Shown here: positions 1 to 8,733 of the stretch, one piece after another
How positions within the stretch are numbered: position 1 is the stretch's first letter
Layout: each line of letters begins with the position of its first letter
DNA from: DYQY01 sp964643725
GTDB taxonomy: Bacteria > Margulisbacteria > Riflemargulisbacteria > GWF2-35-9 > DYQY01
Direction: 5' to 3'
DNA length: 36,761 nt
NCBI GenBank assembly: GCA_964643725.1
Contig: CAZXTL010000022.1
Span: 1-36,761, forward strand
Notes under the pieces: model-generated
Told to the model about the DNA's origin: nothing
Seen by the model: only the letters and a program-made list of their open reading frames with translations
The model's database searches: none
Made by a program: the position numbers and the translations under genes

Positions 1-2244
1 CTAATAAAGAATTTCTCTTTTGCCACTATCATCCATCTCAGAAATAATTCCAGCTTCAACCATTTCTTCCATGATTCTAGCTGCTCTGTTATAACCAATT
101 TTGAGTCGTCTTTGGATGAAAGAAACTGATGTTTTTTTTGTTGTTAGAATAATATCTTTTGCTTCTTCAAAGAATTCATCTCTATCGCCATCTTCGGATA
201 GGCTATGACCTTTTTTTAGTGACTCTAAATCCTCTGGACGTAAGTCTACAACTTCTTGTAAGTATTCTGGTTGTCCTTGTCGTTTCACAAAGTCTACAAT
301 GTTGTGGATTTCCTTATCGGAAAGAAAAACCCCTTGTATACGTGTTGGTCGCATAGCTCCAACGGGTTTATAAAGCATATCCCCTCTACCCAATAATTTT
401 TCAGCGCCCATAGAGTCTAAGATTGTACGGCTATCAATTTGGGACGATACAGCAAATGATATGCGGGAAGGAACGTTAGCCTTAATTAGCCCCGTTATTA
501 CATCTACTGAAGGTCTTTGTGTAGCGATAACTAAGTGTAATCCTACTGCTCTAGCCATTTGTGCGATTCTGGAAATACTAGACTCAACCTCTGAGGCTGC
601 AGCCATCATAAGGTCAGCAAGTTCATCTAAGACTATTACAATATATGGATATTTTTTTGGGATGTAGAATTCTTGTTGTTCTTCGATTGAAAGTATTTCT
701 CTTTCAACTCTTAGTTCTTCAACTCTTTGATTGAAGCCTTCGATATTTTTTACGCCAAGCTTAGCTAGTTCTTCATATCTTCTTTCCATTTCTATAACGC
801 ACCATCTTAGTGTAACAGCAGCTTTTTTGGCATCAGTTACAACGGGTGCAATTAAATGTGGAATATCATCGTATAAATTTAGTTCTACTCTTTTAGGGTC
901 TATCATAATAAAGCGAACAGTTGAAGGAGTGTTACGTAATAGTAGGCTTATTAAAATTGAGTTAATACATACTGATTTGCCTGAACCAGTAGCACCAGCT
1001 ACTAATAGGTGGGGCATTTTGCTTAGGTCTAAGTAAGAGGTTGATCCTTCTATATCTTTACCTAAGGCAATAAGTAGAGGTGAGCTTGAGTAAATAAATT
1101 TTTCCTCTTTAGCGAGAGGAAGCATATTTACTATGCTTGTTATTTTATTAGGTATTTCGATTCCAATTACTGATTTTCCTGGAACTGGTGCCTCTATTCT
1201 TACTCCTTTGGCAGCAAGATTAAGAGCTATATCGTCTGCTAGGTTAACGATTCTACTAACTTTTACTCCAAACCCAGGTTGTATTTCATAGCGAGTTACA
1301 TTAGGTCCTTGGCTAGTGTTTACTACTTTTGCGTTAACCTTAAAGCTTTCTAGTGTTTCTTCAAGCTTCTGAATGGTTTCTTGGATGTCTGATTCTACTT
1401 TTTTTAAATGTTCTTTATTAGTTGTTGGAGTGCTCAGGAGGTTAAGGTCTGGCAGTAAGAAGTCCTCATTATCTGATTCTATCCGAACAATTTCATTTAG
1501 TTCTTTTTGAGTAATAGTTTGCTCTTTAGGTTGTTCAGGAGAAATTGTTTTATTTACTTTTTTTTCTTCTTTAAAAATAACTGGTTCAATTTTTTCTGGA
1601 GTAATATGTTTTTCTTTTTTTGGTTCAATAATTTCAGTTTCAATTCTTTCTGCTCTTTCCGCATCAATTTTTTCTTTATGGGAGATAATAAGGTCAAATA
1701 TTTTGAGGATAATATTTTTAATAAATACTAGGATATCCAATATAGTTACTTTAAATATTAAGAGAAAACAGATAAAGATGGATGCAACTATAATTATCTT
1801 AACAGCATTAAAACCAAAAAGATTTTTTATAATAAAAGTAAGCAGATACCCAATCATTCCTCCTGGGTGTCCCATGGGATTACTTAGGCTAAGTTTATTG
1901 GTTATTTCGTCAAACTTTATTAACTCAAGAACCATAAGATAAATTATAAATGAATAGATCATGCCTGGAGTGACTGTTTTTTCTCTTATAATTTTTCTGC
2001 CGAAAAGTAAAAGAATGCCTGTAAAACCAATGAATACAGGCAACAGGATTCTTCCTTGTCCAATTAAGAAAGTAAGTATGTTGTCGAATACAAATTTCCC
2101 TATAACCCCAGTGGAATCTATATATTTATTGCCAAAGTATAAAAACCCAGCAATAGCTAAAACAATTATTCCCATAATCTCTCTACGAAATTGGTCGGCA
2201 AAAGATGGTTGATTTTCGGTAGTGTATTTCTTTTTTTTACTCAT
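1..2244 (-). CDS. ftsK: DNA translocase FtsK/SpoIIIE
   Basis: Complete 747-residue ATP-driven DNA pump that segregates chromosome termini at the division septum. The N-terminal ~190 residues hold about four hydrophobic membrane segments. A charged Lys/Glu/Pro/Ile linker (about 195-260) is short for the family. The motor follows: Walker A GATGSGKS near residue 416 and Walker B IVIVLDELADL near 537. The C-terminal winged-helix gamma domain (about 695-747) contains RRLKIGYNRAARIMEEM, the usual DNA (KOPS)-reading signature. The stop codon is the first triplet of the window. It is divergent from the SpoIIE-type gene across 102 nt. The start has no Shine-Dalgarno and a TATAAT lies 11 nt upstream. 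Family assignment is secure. Confidence 0.97.
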   Translation of the reverse strand: MSKKKKYTTENQPSFADQFRREIMGIIVLAIAGFLYFGNKYIDSTGVIGKFVFDNILTFLIGQGRILLPVFIGFTGILLLFGRKIIREKTVTPGMIYSFIIYLMVLELIKFDEITNKLSLSNPMGHPGGMIGYLLTFIIKNLFGFNAVKIIIVASIFICFLLIFKVTILDILVFIKNIILKIFDLIISHKEKIDAERAERIETEIIEPKKEKHITPEKIEPVIFKEEKKVNKTISPEQPKEQTITQKELNEIVRIESDNEDFLLPDLNLLSTPTTNKEHLKKVESDIQETIQKLEETLESFKVNAKVVNTSQGPNVTRYEIQPGFGVKVSRIVNLADDIALNLAAKGVRIEAPVPGKSVIGIEIPNKITSIVNMLPLAKEEKFIYSSSPLLIALGKDIEGSTSYLDLSKMPHLLVAGATGSGKSVCINSILISLLLRNTPSTVRFIMIDPKRVELNLYDDIPHLIAPVVTDAKKAAVTLRWCVIEMERRYEELAKLGVKNIEGFNQRVEELRVEREILSIEEQQEFYIPKKYPYIVIVLDELADLMMAAASEVESSISRIAQMARAVGLHLVIATQRPSVDVITGLIKANVPSRISFAVSSQIDSRTILDSMGAEKLLGRGDMLYKPVGAMRPTRIQGVFLSDKEIHNIVDFVKRQGQPEYLQEVVDLRPEDLESLKKGHSLSEDGDRDEFFEEAKDIILTTKKTSVSFIQRRLKIGYNRAARIMEEMVEAGIISEMDDSGKREILY

Positions 2245-2255
2245 TTTATGTTTTT

Positions 2256-2284
2256 ATTATAGCAAAGTTGTTCTTTATTCTAAA
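2256..2284 (-). promoter_or_regulatory. putative ftsK promoter
   Basis: On the minus strand TTTAGA (2279-2284) is followed by 17 nt and TATAAT (2256-2261). Transcription would start about 4-5 nt before the ATG at 2244, leaving almost no leader. The -10 is a perfect consensus; the -35 matches 4 of 6. Confidence 0.5.
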
Positions 2285-2311
2285 GGATGCTTCTGTAACT
2301 GCTTTCCGCCA

Positions 2312-2340
2312 TTAGCAATTTATGATATTTCTTGTATAAT
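2312..2340 (+). promoter_or_regulatory. putative promoter of the SpoIIE/pilus operon
   Basis: TTAGCA (2312-2317), 17 nt, then a perfect TATAAT (2335-2340). Only six bases separate the -10 from the ATG at 2347, so the predicted start point falls on or next to the start codon. No Shine-Dalgarno is present, which fits a leaderless transcript. The -35 is weak (4 of 6). Confidence 0.5.
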
Positions 2341-2346
2341 TGAAAC

Positions 2347-5094
2347 ATGATAAGGAAAAAAAATGAACTTTTGTTGGCTCGTAAGGTACAAGAAATATCA
2401 CGTAGTTATGAGGGGCAAATTGATATTCGACAGATTCTGTTATATTTAATTACCTCAGTTTCCAGAAATATTGATATTGAGAACGTTCTATTCCTTTTAT
2501 ATAACCATAATTCCGAAGAGTTTGAACTTAAAGAATCTATTAAGTTTAAAAAAAGATTTCTTTCTTTTTCTAAAAACGAAGCATTCATTCAGTATTTTTT
2601 TAATAAAAGAGAACCCTTGATATTGAAGAGTTTGCAAGTTGCTTATGATAAGCTTAAAAGAAAAACAGACGCAAAAGATAACAAGTTAACTCTTTTGCAT
2701 TTTTTAATAACTTCAATGGAGGAGATACAAACTGAAGTAGCTATTCCTTTTTATGTAGAAAATGAATGTATTGGTATCCTTTGTGTTGGTAAAAAAGTAG
2801 GGAAGCCATTTTCCATGGATGATTTATTCCTTTTAAAGGAGATGGCAGTTGAGTTTTCTCAAAAGATTTATTTTGCTATGCGTTACGAGGAAGCTATTAC
2901 AAAGGAGAAAGAAATTTCTTCATTATATGAAGTTGGAAAGGTGATTAGCTCTTTATTTGATTTTAATAAGACTTTTGACATAATTGTACGTAATGCTTCT
3001 ATAATTTTGAAGGCCCCTAAAATAGTAGTTTTACTAAAGGATGACGTAGATGCGGTTTTTAATATTAAGAAAGAGTTTGGGTTTACGGAATTTCAACTTG
3101 CGAGAATAGAAGAAACACCTAAATTCAGAGAATGTTTACAGCTAGCGAATAATGTATCAGAAGGAATTTTGGTAAAAAATTATGAAGATAATGTTTTTTT
3201 CCCTCAACCGTTTTTGCAGGATTTGGGGGTTTACTCTATGCTTTCTGTTCCTTTGTTTGATGATGATTTAAATATTATTGGTGAGTTAAGAGCGATGAGG
3301 CCAATAACACAGGTTTGTTTTACTAAAAGGGATCTTGGGATTTCCTCTAGTTTGGCTAATAATATAGTCCTTGCGCTTAATAACTCTAAACGTTATCAGA
3401 AATCAGAAGAACATTTAATTGAACTTTCAACAGTTTATAATGTTATTAAGTCTCTGACTTCAGAATTTGAGTTAGATAGGATTATGGAGCGTATTTGTTC
3501 TATTTTTACTGAAGAACTAAATTTTTCAAGATCTATTCTGTATATTTATGAAGATAATAAGTATTTATTGGCAAAGGCAGCAAGTCGACTTGATGAAGTT
3601 GATCTTAATACATTGAAGTTGGATATTTCAAGAACCGTCGAAGGTAAGGCTTTGATTGAAGGTAGAATTATTCAAATGGGGGCTAGTGACCTCGATGAAT
3701 ATAATGATAAGTCCATTTCAGATATAGGAATGACTAATTTTGTTGTTATTCCATTACTTCTTAGTAGTAAGAAAGCAATAGGTGTACTGGTTATTGATAT
3801 TGGGCAAGACCCAACGAAGCAAACAAATATAAGATTATTGACAGCAATAGCTAATCAATCTGCTGTTATTTTGGAAAACGCTAGGTTATTTAGAAAAAGT
3901 GAAGAATTAAATAAACAATTAAGAATTGAGCAATCAAGAACGGCTAAAGAATTACAAATGGCAAGATACATTCAGCAAGGGATGTTATCAGCCGATCTTC
4001 CTAAGACCGAAGCAGTTAAGATAGCAGCAAAGAACCTGCCTTGTAGATCGGTTGGAGGTGATTTTTATAATTTTATTGAGAGACCTGATAATAAATTAGG
4101 GATTGTTATAGGCGATGTATCAGGAAAGGGTATCCCTGCAGCATTGCTTATGACGATGACAAATAGTATTTTCTCTGAATATGGACAAAGATATCTTTCA
4201 ACAGAAGAAGTTCTTAATCATACTAATTTTACTTTGCAACATTATTTGAGCAAATCACCAATTTTTTATGTTACGGCCTTTTATGGTGTAATAGATTTCG
4301 AAAAGAATATTATTAGGTATTGTAAAGCAGGGCACAATCCTCCAATTCTATATAAACAAGATACTAATGAGGTGTATTTTCTAGATTCTGAGGGTACTTA
4401 TCTTGGGACCTTTGATGAAGGTGGTTACATTGAAAAGAATGTTGCTGTTAGTAAAGGCGATAAATTGATTATGTATACAGATGGTATTACAGAGGTACGT
4501 AATGAAGAAAAGAAGATGTTTACTAAAGAAAGGTTAGCTAACCTAATTAAGGAACATCATAATTTGCCTGCCGATAAATTGTTAAAGATAATGATACGAG
4601 AAGCTGAAATATATGGAGGATCAACCGAATTTGCGGATGATATCACTTTAGTTATTATTGATTTTGATAAAATTGATCCAGTTGAGGAGAAGATAATTTA
4701 TAAAGTTGATTATAAAATTAAAAGTACAGTAGAAGACGTGAAAGCCACTATTACAGAGTTTTTAAAAAAGCTTCAGAAGCTCGAGATTAACAAGAGATTA
4801 TTTAATCATATTAGATTAGCTTTGTCCGAAGCCTTGATGAATGCCTTCGAGCATGGTAATAAAAAGAATAAGGAGAAGTTTGTCTATTTAAAAGGAAAGG
4901 TTACGGACATGAAGATTGAATTATCAATTATAGACGAAGGTCCAGGGTTTGATATTAAAGGGTTACAGGTTTTTGAGAATCAACAAGAGATTAATCATCG
5001 CGGTAGGGGTATAATGGCTATGATGGCTTGTATGGATAGTGTAAGATTTAATGAAAAGGGAAATAGTTTGACTTTTACAAAGTATATTATTTAA
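2347..5094 (+). CDS. GAF-domain SpoIIE phosphatase fused to an RsbW-type ATPase
   Basis: Protein of 915 residues. Residues about 1-175, 180-350 and 360-525 look like three GAF-type sensory domains, joined by helical linkers. A SpoIIE/RsbU PP2C-like phosphatase follows (about 530-770), with GGDF at 570, GDVSGKG at 589, TDG at 711 and ADD at 763, the metal-binding acidic set. The C-terminus (about 780-915) is a HATPase_c fold of the RsbW/SpoIIAB type: N-box E828/N832, G1 box DEGPGF at 863, G2 box RGRG at 885. The expected role is to set the phosphorylation state of the STAS protein encoded 17 nt downstream. It is soluble; no membrane segment is seen. Having phosphatase and kinase-like domains in one chain is unusual compared with separate RsbU and RsbW. 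The ATPase may act as anti-sigma factor, as kinase, or only as a binding domain. Confidence 0.93.
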   Translation: MIRKKNELLLARKVQEISRSYEGQIDIRQILLYLITSVSRNIDIENVLFLLYNHNSEEFELKESIKFKKRFLSFSKNEAFIQYFFNKREPLILKSLQVAYDKLKRKTDAKDNKLTLLHFLITSMEEIQTEVAIPFYVENECIGILCVGKKVGKPFSMDDLFLLKEMAVEFSQKIYFAMRYEEAITKEKEISSLYEVGKVISSLFDFNKTFDIIVRNASIILKAPKIVVLLKDDVDAVFNIKKEFGFTEFQLARIEETPKFRECLQLANNVSEGILVKNYEDNVFFPQPFLQDLGVYSMLSVPLFDDDLNIIGELRAMRPITQVCFTKRDLGISSSLANNIVLALNNSKRYQKSEEHLIELSTVYNVIKSLTSEFELDRIMERICSIFTEELNFSRSILYIYEDNKYLLAKAASRLDEVDLNTLKLDISRTVEGKALIEGRIIQMGASDLDEYNDKSISDIGMTNFVVIPLLLSSKKAIGVLVIDIGQDPTKQTNIRLLTAIANQSAVILENARLFRKSEELNKQLRIEQSRTAKELQMARYIQQGMLSADLPKTEAVKIAAKNLPCRSVGGDFYNFIERPDNKLGIVIGDVSGKGIPAALLMTMTNSIFSEYGQRYLSTEEVLNHTNFTLQHYLSKSPIFYVTAFYGVIDFEKNIIRYCKAGHNPPILYKQDTNEVYFLDSEGTYLGTFDEGGYIEKNVAVSKGDKLIMYTDGITEVRNEEKKMFTKERLANLIKEHHNLPADKLLKIMIREAEIYGGSTEFADDITLVIIDFDKIDPVEEKIIYKVDYKIKSTVEDVKATITEFLKKLQKLEINKRLFNHIRLALSEALMNAFEHGNKKNKEKFVYLKGKVTDMKIELSIIDEGPGFDIKGLQVFENQQEINHRGRGIMAMMACMDSVRFNEKGNSLTFTKYII

Positions 5095-5111
5095 AAAAGG
5101 AGTTAGGGGTT

Positions 5112-5447
5112 ATGAAACAACTTATAAAAGAGAAGAAGGGGGACGTAATTGTCTTTAAGATTGAAGGAGATGTTGAGTTCGACGATTCTATTCAATTAAA
5201 TGAGACATTCACTCAGACAATATCAGAAGGAAGCGCAAAGATGGTTATTGATTTAGGAGGATGCAATTATATTGATAGCTCAGGGCTTGGAGCTTTAGTA
5301 GAGGGTCTTAAGTCAACACAGAAGGCTAATGGTGACCTTAGGTTGTCTAATCTTAATGAAGATTTTAAAGAAATACTAATGATGACAAGGATAATAAAGT
5401 ATTTTCAGATATTTGATAATACGGAAAGTGCTGTAAGTAGTTTCTAA
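5112..5447 (+). CDS. STAS anti-sigma factor antagonist (RsbV/SpoIIAA-like)
   Basis: A 111-residue single STAS domain, the normal size for SpoIIAA/RsbV. The phosphoacceptor loop reads YIDSSGLGALVEGL, with D55-S56-S57-G58 aligning to the SpoIIAA DSSG site, so Ser57 is the likely regulatory serine. In this family the unphosphorylated form binds the anti-sigma kinase and the SpoIIE-type phosphatase reactivates it. Both partner domains lie in the preceding gene, 17 nt away. AGGAG precedes the ATG at good distance. No sigma factor is encoded in the window, so the output could be a sigma factor elsewhere or the pilus ATPase gene that follows. Confidence 0.93.
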   Translation: MKQLIKEKKGDVIVFKIEGDVEFDDSIQLNETFTQTISEGSAKMVIDLGGCNYIDSSGLGALVEGLKSTQKANGDLRLSNLNEDFKEILMMTRIIKYFQIFDNTESAVSSF

Positions 5448-5467
5448 TAGTTTTTTTTGATTGAACT

Positions 5468-5475
5468 GGGGGGGG
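5468..5475 (+). promoter_or_regulatory. G8 tract serving as ribosome-binding site
   Basis: Eight consecutive G residues followed by AA lie directly before ATG 5478. It is the purine-rich element that decides the start of the pilus ATPase gene. Homopolymeric G is conspicuous in so AT-rich a region. Confidence 0.5.
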
Positions 5476-5477
5476 AA

Positions 5478-7142
5478 ATGAAATCTTTAGATGAAGCATT
5501 AGTTGATGCTGGGGTTATCACTGTAAAGCAACTTCAAGAAGTCTATCAGCAGATGGCAGTGCAGAGCCAAGGATTAATAAGGGTTCTTGTAAGTAATGGG
5601 TATTTAGAAGAATTGCAGTTAGCTATGTTTATGGCTAAGTTTATAGATGTTCCCTTTGTTTCTTTAGCAACTAGAAAAACCGATCGTTCAATTATAAATG
5701 TATTGCCAGAGAAGCTTATTAGGAAGCACATGGTGTTCCCTATGTTTAAAGTTTTAGATTCTCTTACTTTAGCAATGCTAGATCCTCTTAGTAAAGAAGT
5801 AATTGATGAGGTGACAGCGTATACTAAGTTAAGAGTAGAGCCTGTTGTAGCAACCTATTCTGAATTAGAAGAAGTAATAAATAGGTGGTTTGGTGCAAAT
5901 ACTACCATTAAAGATCTTATCGAAAGTTATAGTACCTCAGATATTAATTTATCATTTTTAGAAGATAATGCTATTTTTAAAGAAAAGGAAGAGTTAGGGC
6001 CTGTCAATAAACTAGCGCACTTAATAATAACTACAGCAATAAAAGATAATGCTTCTGATGTCCATTTAGAATCAAAAGAGAGTGGAATGGATGTTAGGTT
6101 TCGTTTGGACGGAGTTCTTCACAAGAAATGGTCATTGCCACTTAATCTTAGTCAGCCACTTATCTCTAGTATTAAGATATTGGCAAAGATGGATATAGTT
6201 GAAAAAAGGCTTCCATTGGATGGGAGCTTTAGAATACAAGCAGAGCAAAGATTGATTGATGTTCGAGTATCTAGTTATCCAATGTTATATGGCGAGAAGC
6301 TTGTATTACGTTTACTTGATCAGGATAATATGGTTTTCGATTTGGAAAAACTTGGTATGGATTATGAACTTTATATGAAGCTTAGGTCAATTGTCCAAAA
6401 TAATTATGGAATATTTTTAGTAAGCGGGCCAACAGGAAGTGGTAAAACTACAACGTTATATTCAGTTTTAAATGAGATAAAGAGTAGCGATAAAAACATT
6501 GTTACAATTGAAGATCCAGTCGAATATCACGTAGATCTTATTAACCAAAGCGAAATCAATCCTAAGTGTGGGTTGACCTTCGCTAGAGGATTAAGGTCTG
6601 TTTTAAGGCAAGATCCTGATATTATATTGATAGGAGAGATACGAGACAAGGAGACTGCAGAGATAGCTTTTCAGGCAGCACTGACAGGTCATCTTGTATT
6701 ATCAACATTACATACTAATGATACGGCTTCATCTTTAGCTAGACTTATAGATATGGGAGTTGAGCCATATTTAATATCTTCGGTGTTGCTAGGAGTTTTA
6801 TCTCAACGTCTTGTAAGAAAGACCTGTACGAAGTGTAGGGATATGTATGTTTCAGAACAGGAACTAATGAATTGGGGAAGCTTAAATGCGGATGATATTT
6901 TTCTGAAAGGTAAAGGCTGTAGTAGCTGTAGAAGTACTGGGTATAAAGGAAGAACAGGATTATTTGAACTTTTAGCTATGGATGATGAGCTAAAGCAGAT
7001 GATTAATAAGTCAATGTTTTCTGAGATAGATATAAGAAAATATCAAGAATCAGTTGGAACAAGATTTTTAAAAGATGATGGGATTTTAAAAGTACGTCAG
7101 CAAATAACCACAATTGAAGAGGTAGCCAGAGTTGTTAGGTGA
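5478..7142 (+). CDS. type II secretion / type IV pilus assembly ATPase (GspE/PilB)
   Basis: About 554 residues from ATG 5478. An upstream in-frame TTG at 5457 is possible, but it lies before the purine-rich G8 site and would encode it. The hexameric cytoplasmic ATPase powers pilin polymerisation. The N-terminal GspE/MshE-like domain (about 1-150) is followed by the motor. Walker A GPTGSGKT is at 317-324, an Asp box with TIEDPVEY follows, the Walker B-type GEIRD begins at 386, and a His box reads STLHTND. Two CxxC pairs near the C-terminus (CTKC and CSSC) form the zinc-binding knuckle typical of PilB/GspE. It begins 30 nt after the STAS gene and overlaps the GspF-like gene by 11 nt. Both suggest one operon. 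Confidence 0.95.
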   Translation: MKSLDEALVDAGVITVKQLQEVYQQMAVQSQGLIRVLVSNGYLEELQLAMFMAKFIDVPFVSLATRKTDRSIINVLPEKLIRKHMVFPMFKVLDSLTLAMLDPLSKEVIDEVTAYTKLRVEPVVATYSELEEVINRWFGANTTIKDLIESYSTSDINLSFLEDNAIFKEKEELGPVNKLAHLIITTAIKDNASDVHLESKESGMDVRFRLDGVLHKKWSLPLNLSQPLISSIKILAKMDIVEKRLPLDGSFRIQAEQRLIDVRVSSYPMLYGEKLVLRLLDQDNMVFDLEKLGMDYELYMKLRSIVQNNYGIFLVSGPTGSGKTTTLYSVLNEIKSSDKNIVTIEDPVEYHVDLINQSEINPKCGLTFARGLRSVLRQDPDIILIGEIRDKETAEIAFQAALTGHLVLSTLHTNDTASSLARLIDMGVEPYLISSVLLGVLSQRLVRKTCTKCRDMYVSEQELMNWGSLNADDIFLKGKGCSSCRSTGYKGRTGLFELLAMDDELKQMINKSMFSEIDIRKYQESVGTRFLKDDGILKVRQQITTIEEVARVVR

Positions 7143-8163
7143 TCTAGAACTTACGTGGTTCTTTAGACAACTTCAGTATTTGCTGAACAGCGGTATCTCT
7201 TTATATCCAAGTATTCAGATTATTTATGACGATGCTGAGGATAAAAAAATTAAAGCTATTATAAAAGAGATTGTTCTTCGCTTACGTGAGGGAGATACTT
7301 TTTCACATATTCTTCATGAAAAGTTAAGGACTAATATATTTATTACTAATATTATCAAAGTAGGCGAACACAAAGGTTCGTTGGATCACGCACTTAATAA
7401 AGCGATTGAATATTTGCAAAGGAAAATAGAACTAAAAAGAAAGCTTTTAAATGCTCTTAGTTATCCTTTGTTGCTTGCATTGTTAAGCGTAGGAATTCTT
7501 CTTTGGGTTAATATTCAGATTATCCCTAATTTTCAAGAAGTTTATTCTCAGGCAGGAGTTGTTTTGCCTCTTCCTACTAGGATTCTTTTCTTTACTCATC
7601 ATTTCTTTTTTGATAATTGGTTAAAAATTATTTTATTTTTTATTATACTGTTTTCTTTTGCCTATTTTCTTTTGCGTAAAAACATTAAGATGTATTATGC
7701 CAAAGCGCAGTATGTTTTACCTATTTTCGGGAAAATATATTATTATCTTTCCATGTTGGTTTTTTTGTCTGATTTGGGCACTCTTCAACAATCTGGGATA
7801 ACAGTAATTAAGTCTTTAAGATTGAGTATAGATTCAGTTGGCAATTTGTTTTTTAAAGAAAAACTTGAGGGTGTATACAATAAAGTTTTAGAAGGAATGA
7901 AAGTTTCTAAGGCACTTGATGAATCAAAATTTTTTCCAAATATGGTTGTTCAGATGTTAACAACAGGAGAAGAGTCATCAGCTTTGGGTGATGTTTGTAC
8001 TAAGGTTTCTGAACATCTTGACCAGGAGATGGATGAATTGATACATCGGTTAATTGGCTTAATAGGACCTATCGCTTTAATCATTATTGGAGTATTTGTG
8101 GCATTTATCAGTATGTCATTTCTTTTACCTTTATTTAGGATGACTTCAATTATTCATGCGTAA
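7132..8163 (+). CDS. type IV pilus/T2SS inner-membrane platform protein (GspF/PilC/ComGB-like)
   Basis: 343 residues with two T2SSF repeats (about 5-125 and 205-335) and hydrophobic segments near 110-130, 160-180 and 310-335. This is the membrane platform contacted by the GspE/PilB ATPase. The start is TTG 7132, with GAGG about 9 nt upstream, and overlaps the ATPase gene by 11 nt. PilC and GspF are usually about 400 residues and have a cytoplasmic lead-in before the first repeat. That lead-in is absent here: the first repeat (FFRQLQYLLNSG) begins at about residue 10. The compact form resembles ComGB of Gram-positive competence pili. The gene overlaps the next pilin gene by 8 nt. Confidence 0.92.
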   Translation: MLGDLELTWFFRQLQYLLNSGISLYPSIQIIYDDAEDKKIKAIIKEIVLRLREGDTFSHILHEKLRTNIFITNIIKVGEHKGSLDHALNKAIEYLQRKIELKRKLLNALSYPLLLALLSVGILLWVNIQIIPNFQEVYSQAGVVLPLPTRILFFTHHFFFDNWLKIILFFIILFSFAYFLLRKNIKMYYAKAQYVLPIFGKIYYYLSMLVFLSDLGTLQQSGITVIKSLRLSIDSVGNLFFKEKLEGVYNKVLEGMKVSKALDESKFFPNMVVQMLTTGEESSALGDVCTKVSEHLDQEMDELIHRLIGLIGPIALIIIGVFVAFISMSFLLPLFRMTSIIHA

Positions 8164-8458
8164 CAAGCAGGCCTTCCTTCTATTGGAAGTAATTATTGTG
8201 TTGTTCGTCCTCTCACTTATTGTTATTCCGTGGTATGGGTTTATCGGAGCAGTTCAGAAAGATGAATCAATCGCTAAGCTTGATGAGTTCTTTTTAACTA
8301 AAGAAGTATTTATTCAGGCATATAAAGGTGAAATTCTTGAGGGCAGATATTCTACACAGAATAAAGAATTTTTGATCGTCACAACAGCGGATATTTTGTA
8401 TGTACAATTATTGGATGGAACTAAAATACAACAAGAGATAAAAGGCAAAAAGAGATGA
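8156..8458 (+). CDS. type IV prepilin-like protein 1
   Basis: A 100-residue protein with a class III (prepilin peptidase) N-terminus: a short basic leader MRNKQA, then FLLLEVIIVLFVLSLIVI. Mature position 5 is Glu (FLLLE), as in type IV pilins and pseudopilins. The residue before the cleavage point is Ala rather than the usual Gly, which is tolerated in some pilins. The soluble part is only about 70 residues, so it fits a minor pilin or pseudopilin. It overlaps the platform gene by 8 nt and the next pilin gene by 4 nt. Confidence 0.8.
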   Translation: MRNKQAFLLLEVIIVLFVLSLIVIPWYGFIGAVQKDESIAKLDEFFLTKEVFIQAYKGEILEGRYSTQNKEFLIVTTADILYVQLLDGTKIQQEIKGKKR

Positions 8459-8733
8459 AAAAAGGAGTTACTTTATTAGAGACACTGATTGTTTTATTTT
8501 TAGCTGGAATAATTATGCCTTTTTTGTTTAAAATGATTTCTACTACTTTTGAAGTGGTCGGTACGGAGCTACGAAATCGTCAGGGATTAAAAGAGGATTT
8601 AACCTTTGTGTTGGAAAATGATAAGAAATATATAAAAGATTTGTCATCATCATCATCATCATCAACGCATAATTATTTTATTAAAGAGGGCATGATAGTT
8701 AAGCGCTTGGTCATTTTAGGAGAAGGTAAATGA
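8455..8733 (+). CDS. type IV prepilin-like protein 2
   Basis: A 92-residue protein with a canonical prepilin motif: leader MKKG, cleavage, then VTLLETLIVLFLAGIIM, with Glu5 after the cut. The small C-terminal part contains a run of seven serines (residues about 64-70) encoded by (TCA)7. The ATG overlaps the stop of the first pilin gene (ATGA), and its own stop overlaps the next small gene. A minor pilin, ComGC- to ComGG-like in size, is most likely. Confidence 0.8.
   Translation: MKKGVTLLETLIVLFLAGIIMPFLFKMISTTFEVVGTELRNRQGLKEDLTFVLENDKKYIKDLSSSSSSSTHNYFIKEGMIVKRLVILGEGK
8644..8664 (+). repeat. (TCA)7 microsatellite in pilin gene
   Basis: Seven perfect TCA units in frame, encoding seven serines in the second prepilin-like protein. 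Gain or loss of a unit would keep the frame and change the length of the serine run. Confidence 0.9.

Noticed and set aside
159..2212. Five open frames of 65-101 codons antisense to ftsK
   Set aside because: They lie wholly opposite a clear FtsK reading frame, have no ribosome sites and encode low-complexity hydrophobic or Phe-rich products.
8644..8664. (TCA)7 reads as CAT repeats in another frame, like an engineered His-tag
   Set aside because: The tract lies inside a natural overlapping operon and is in frame for serine; no vector sequence is nearby.
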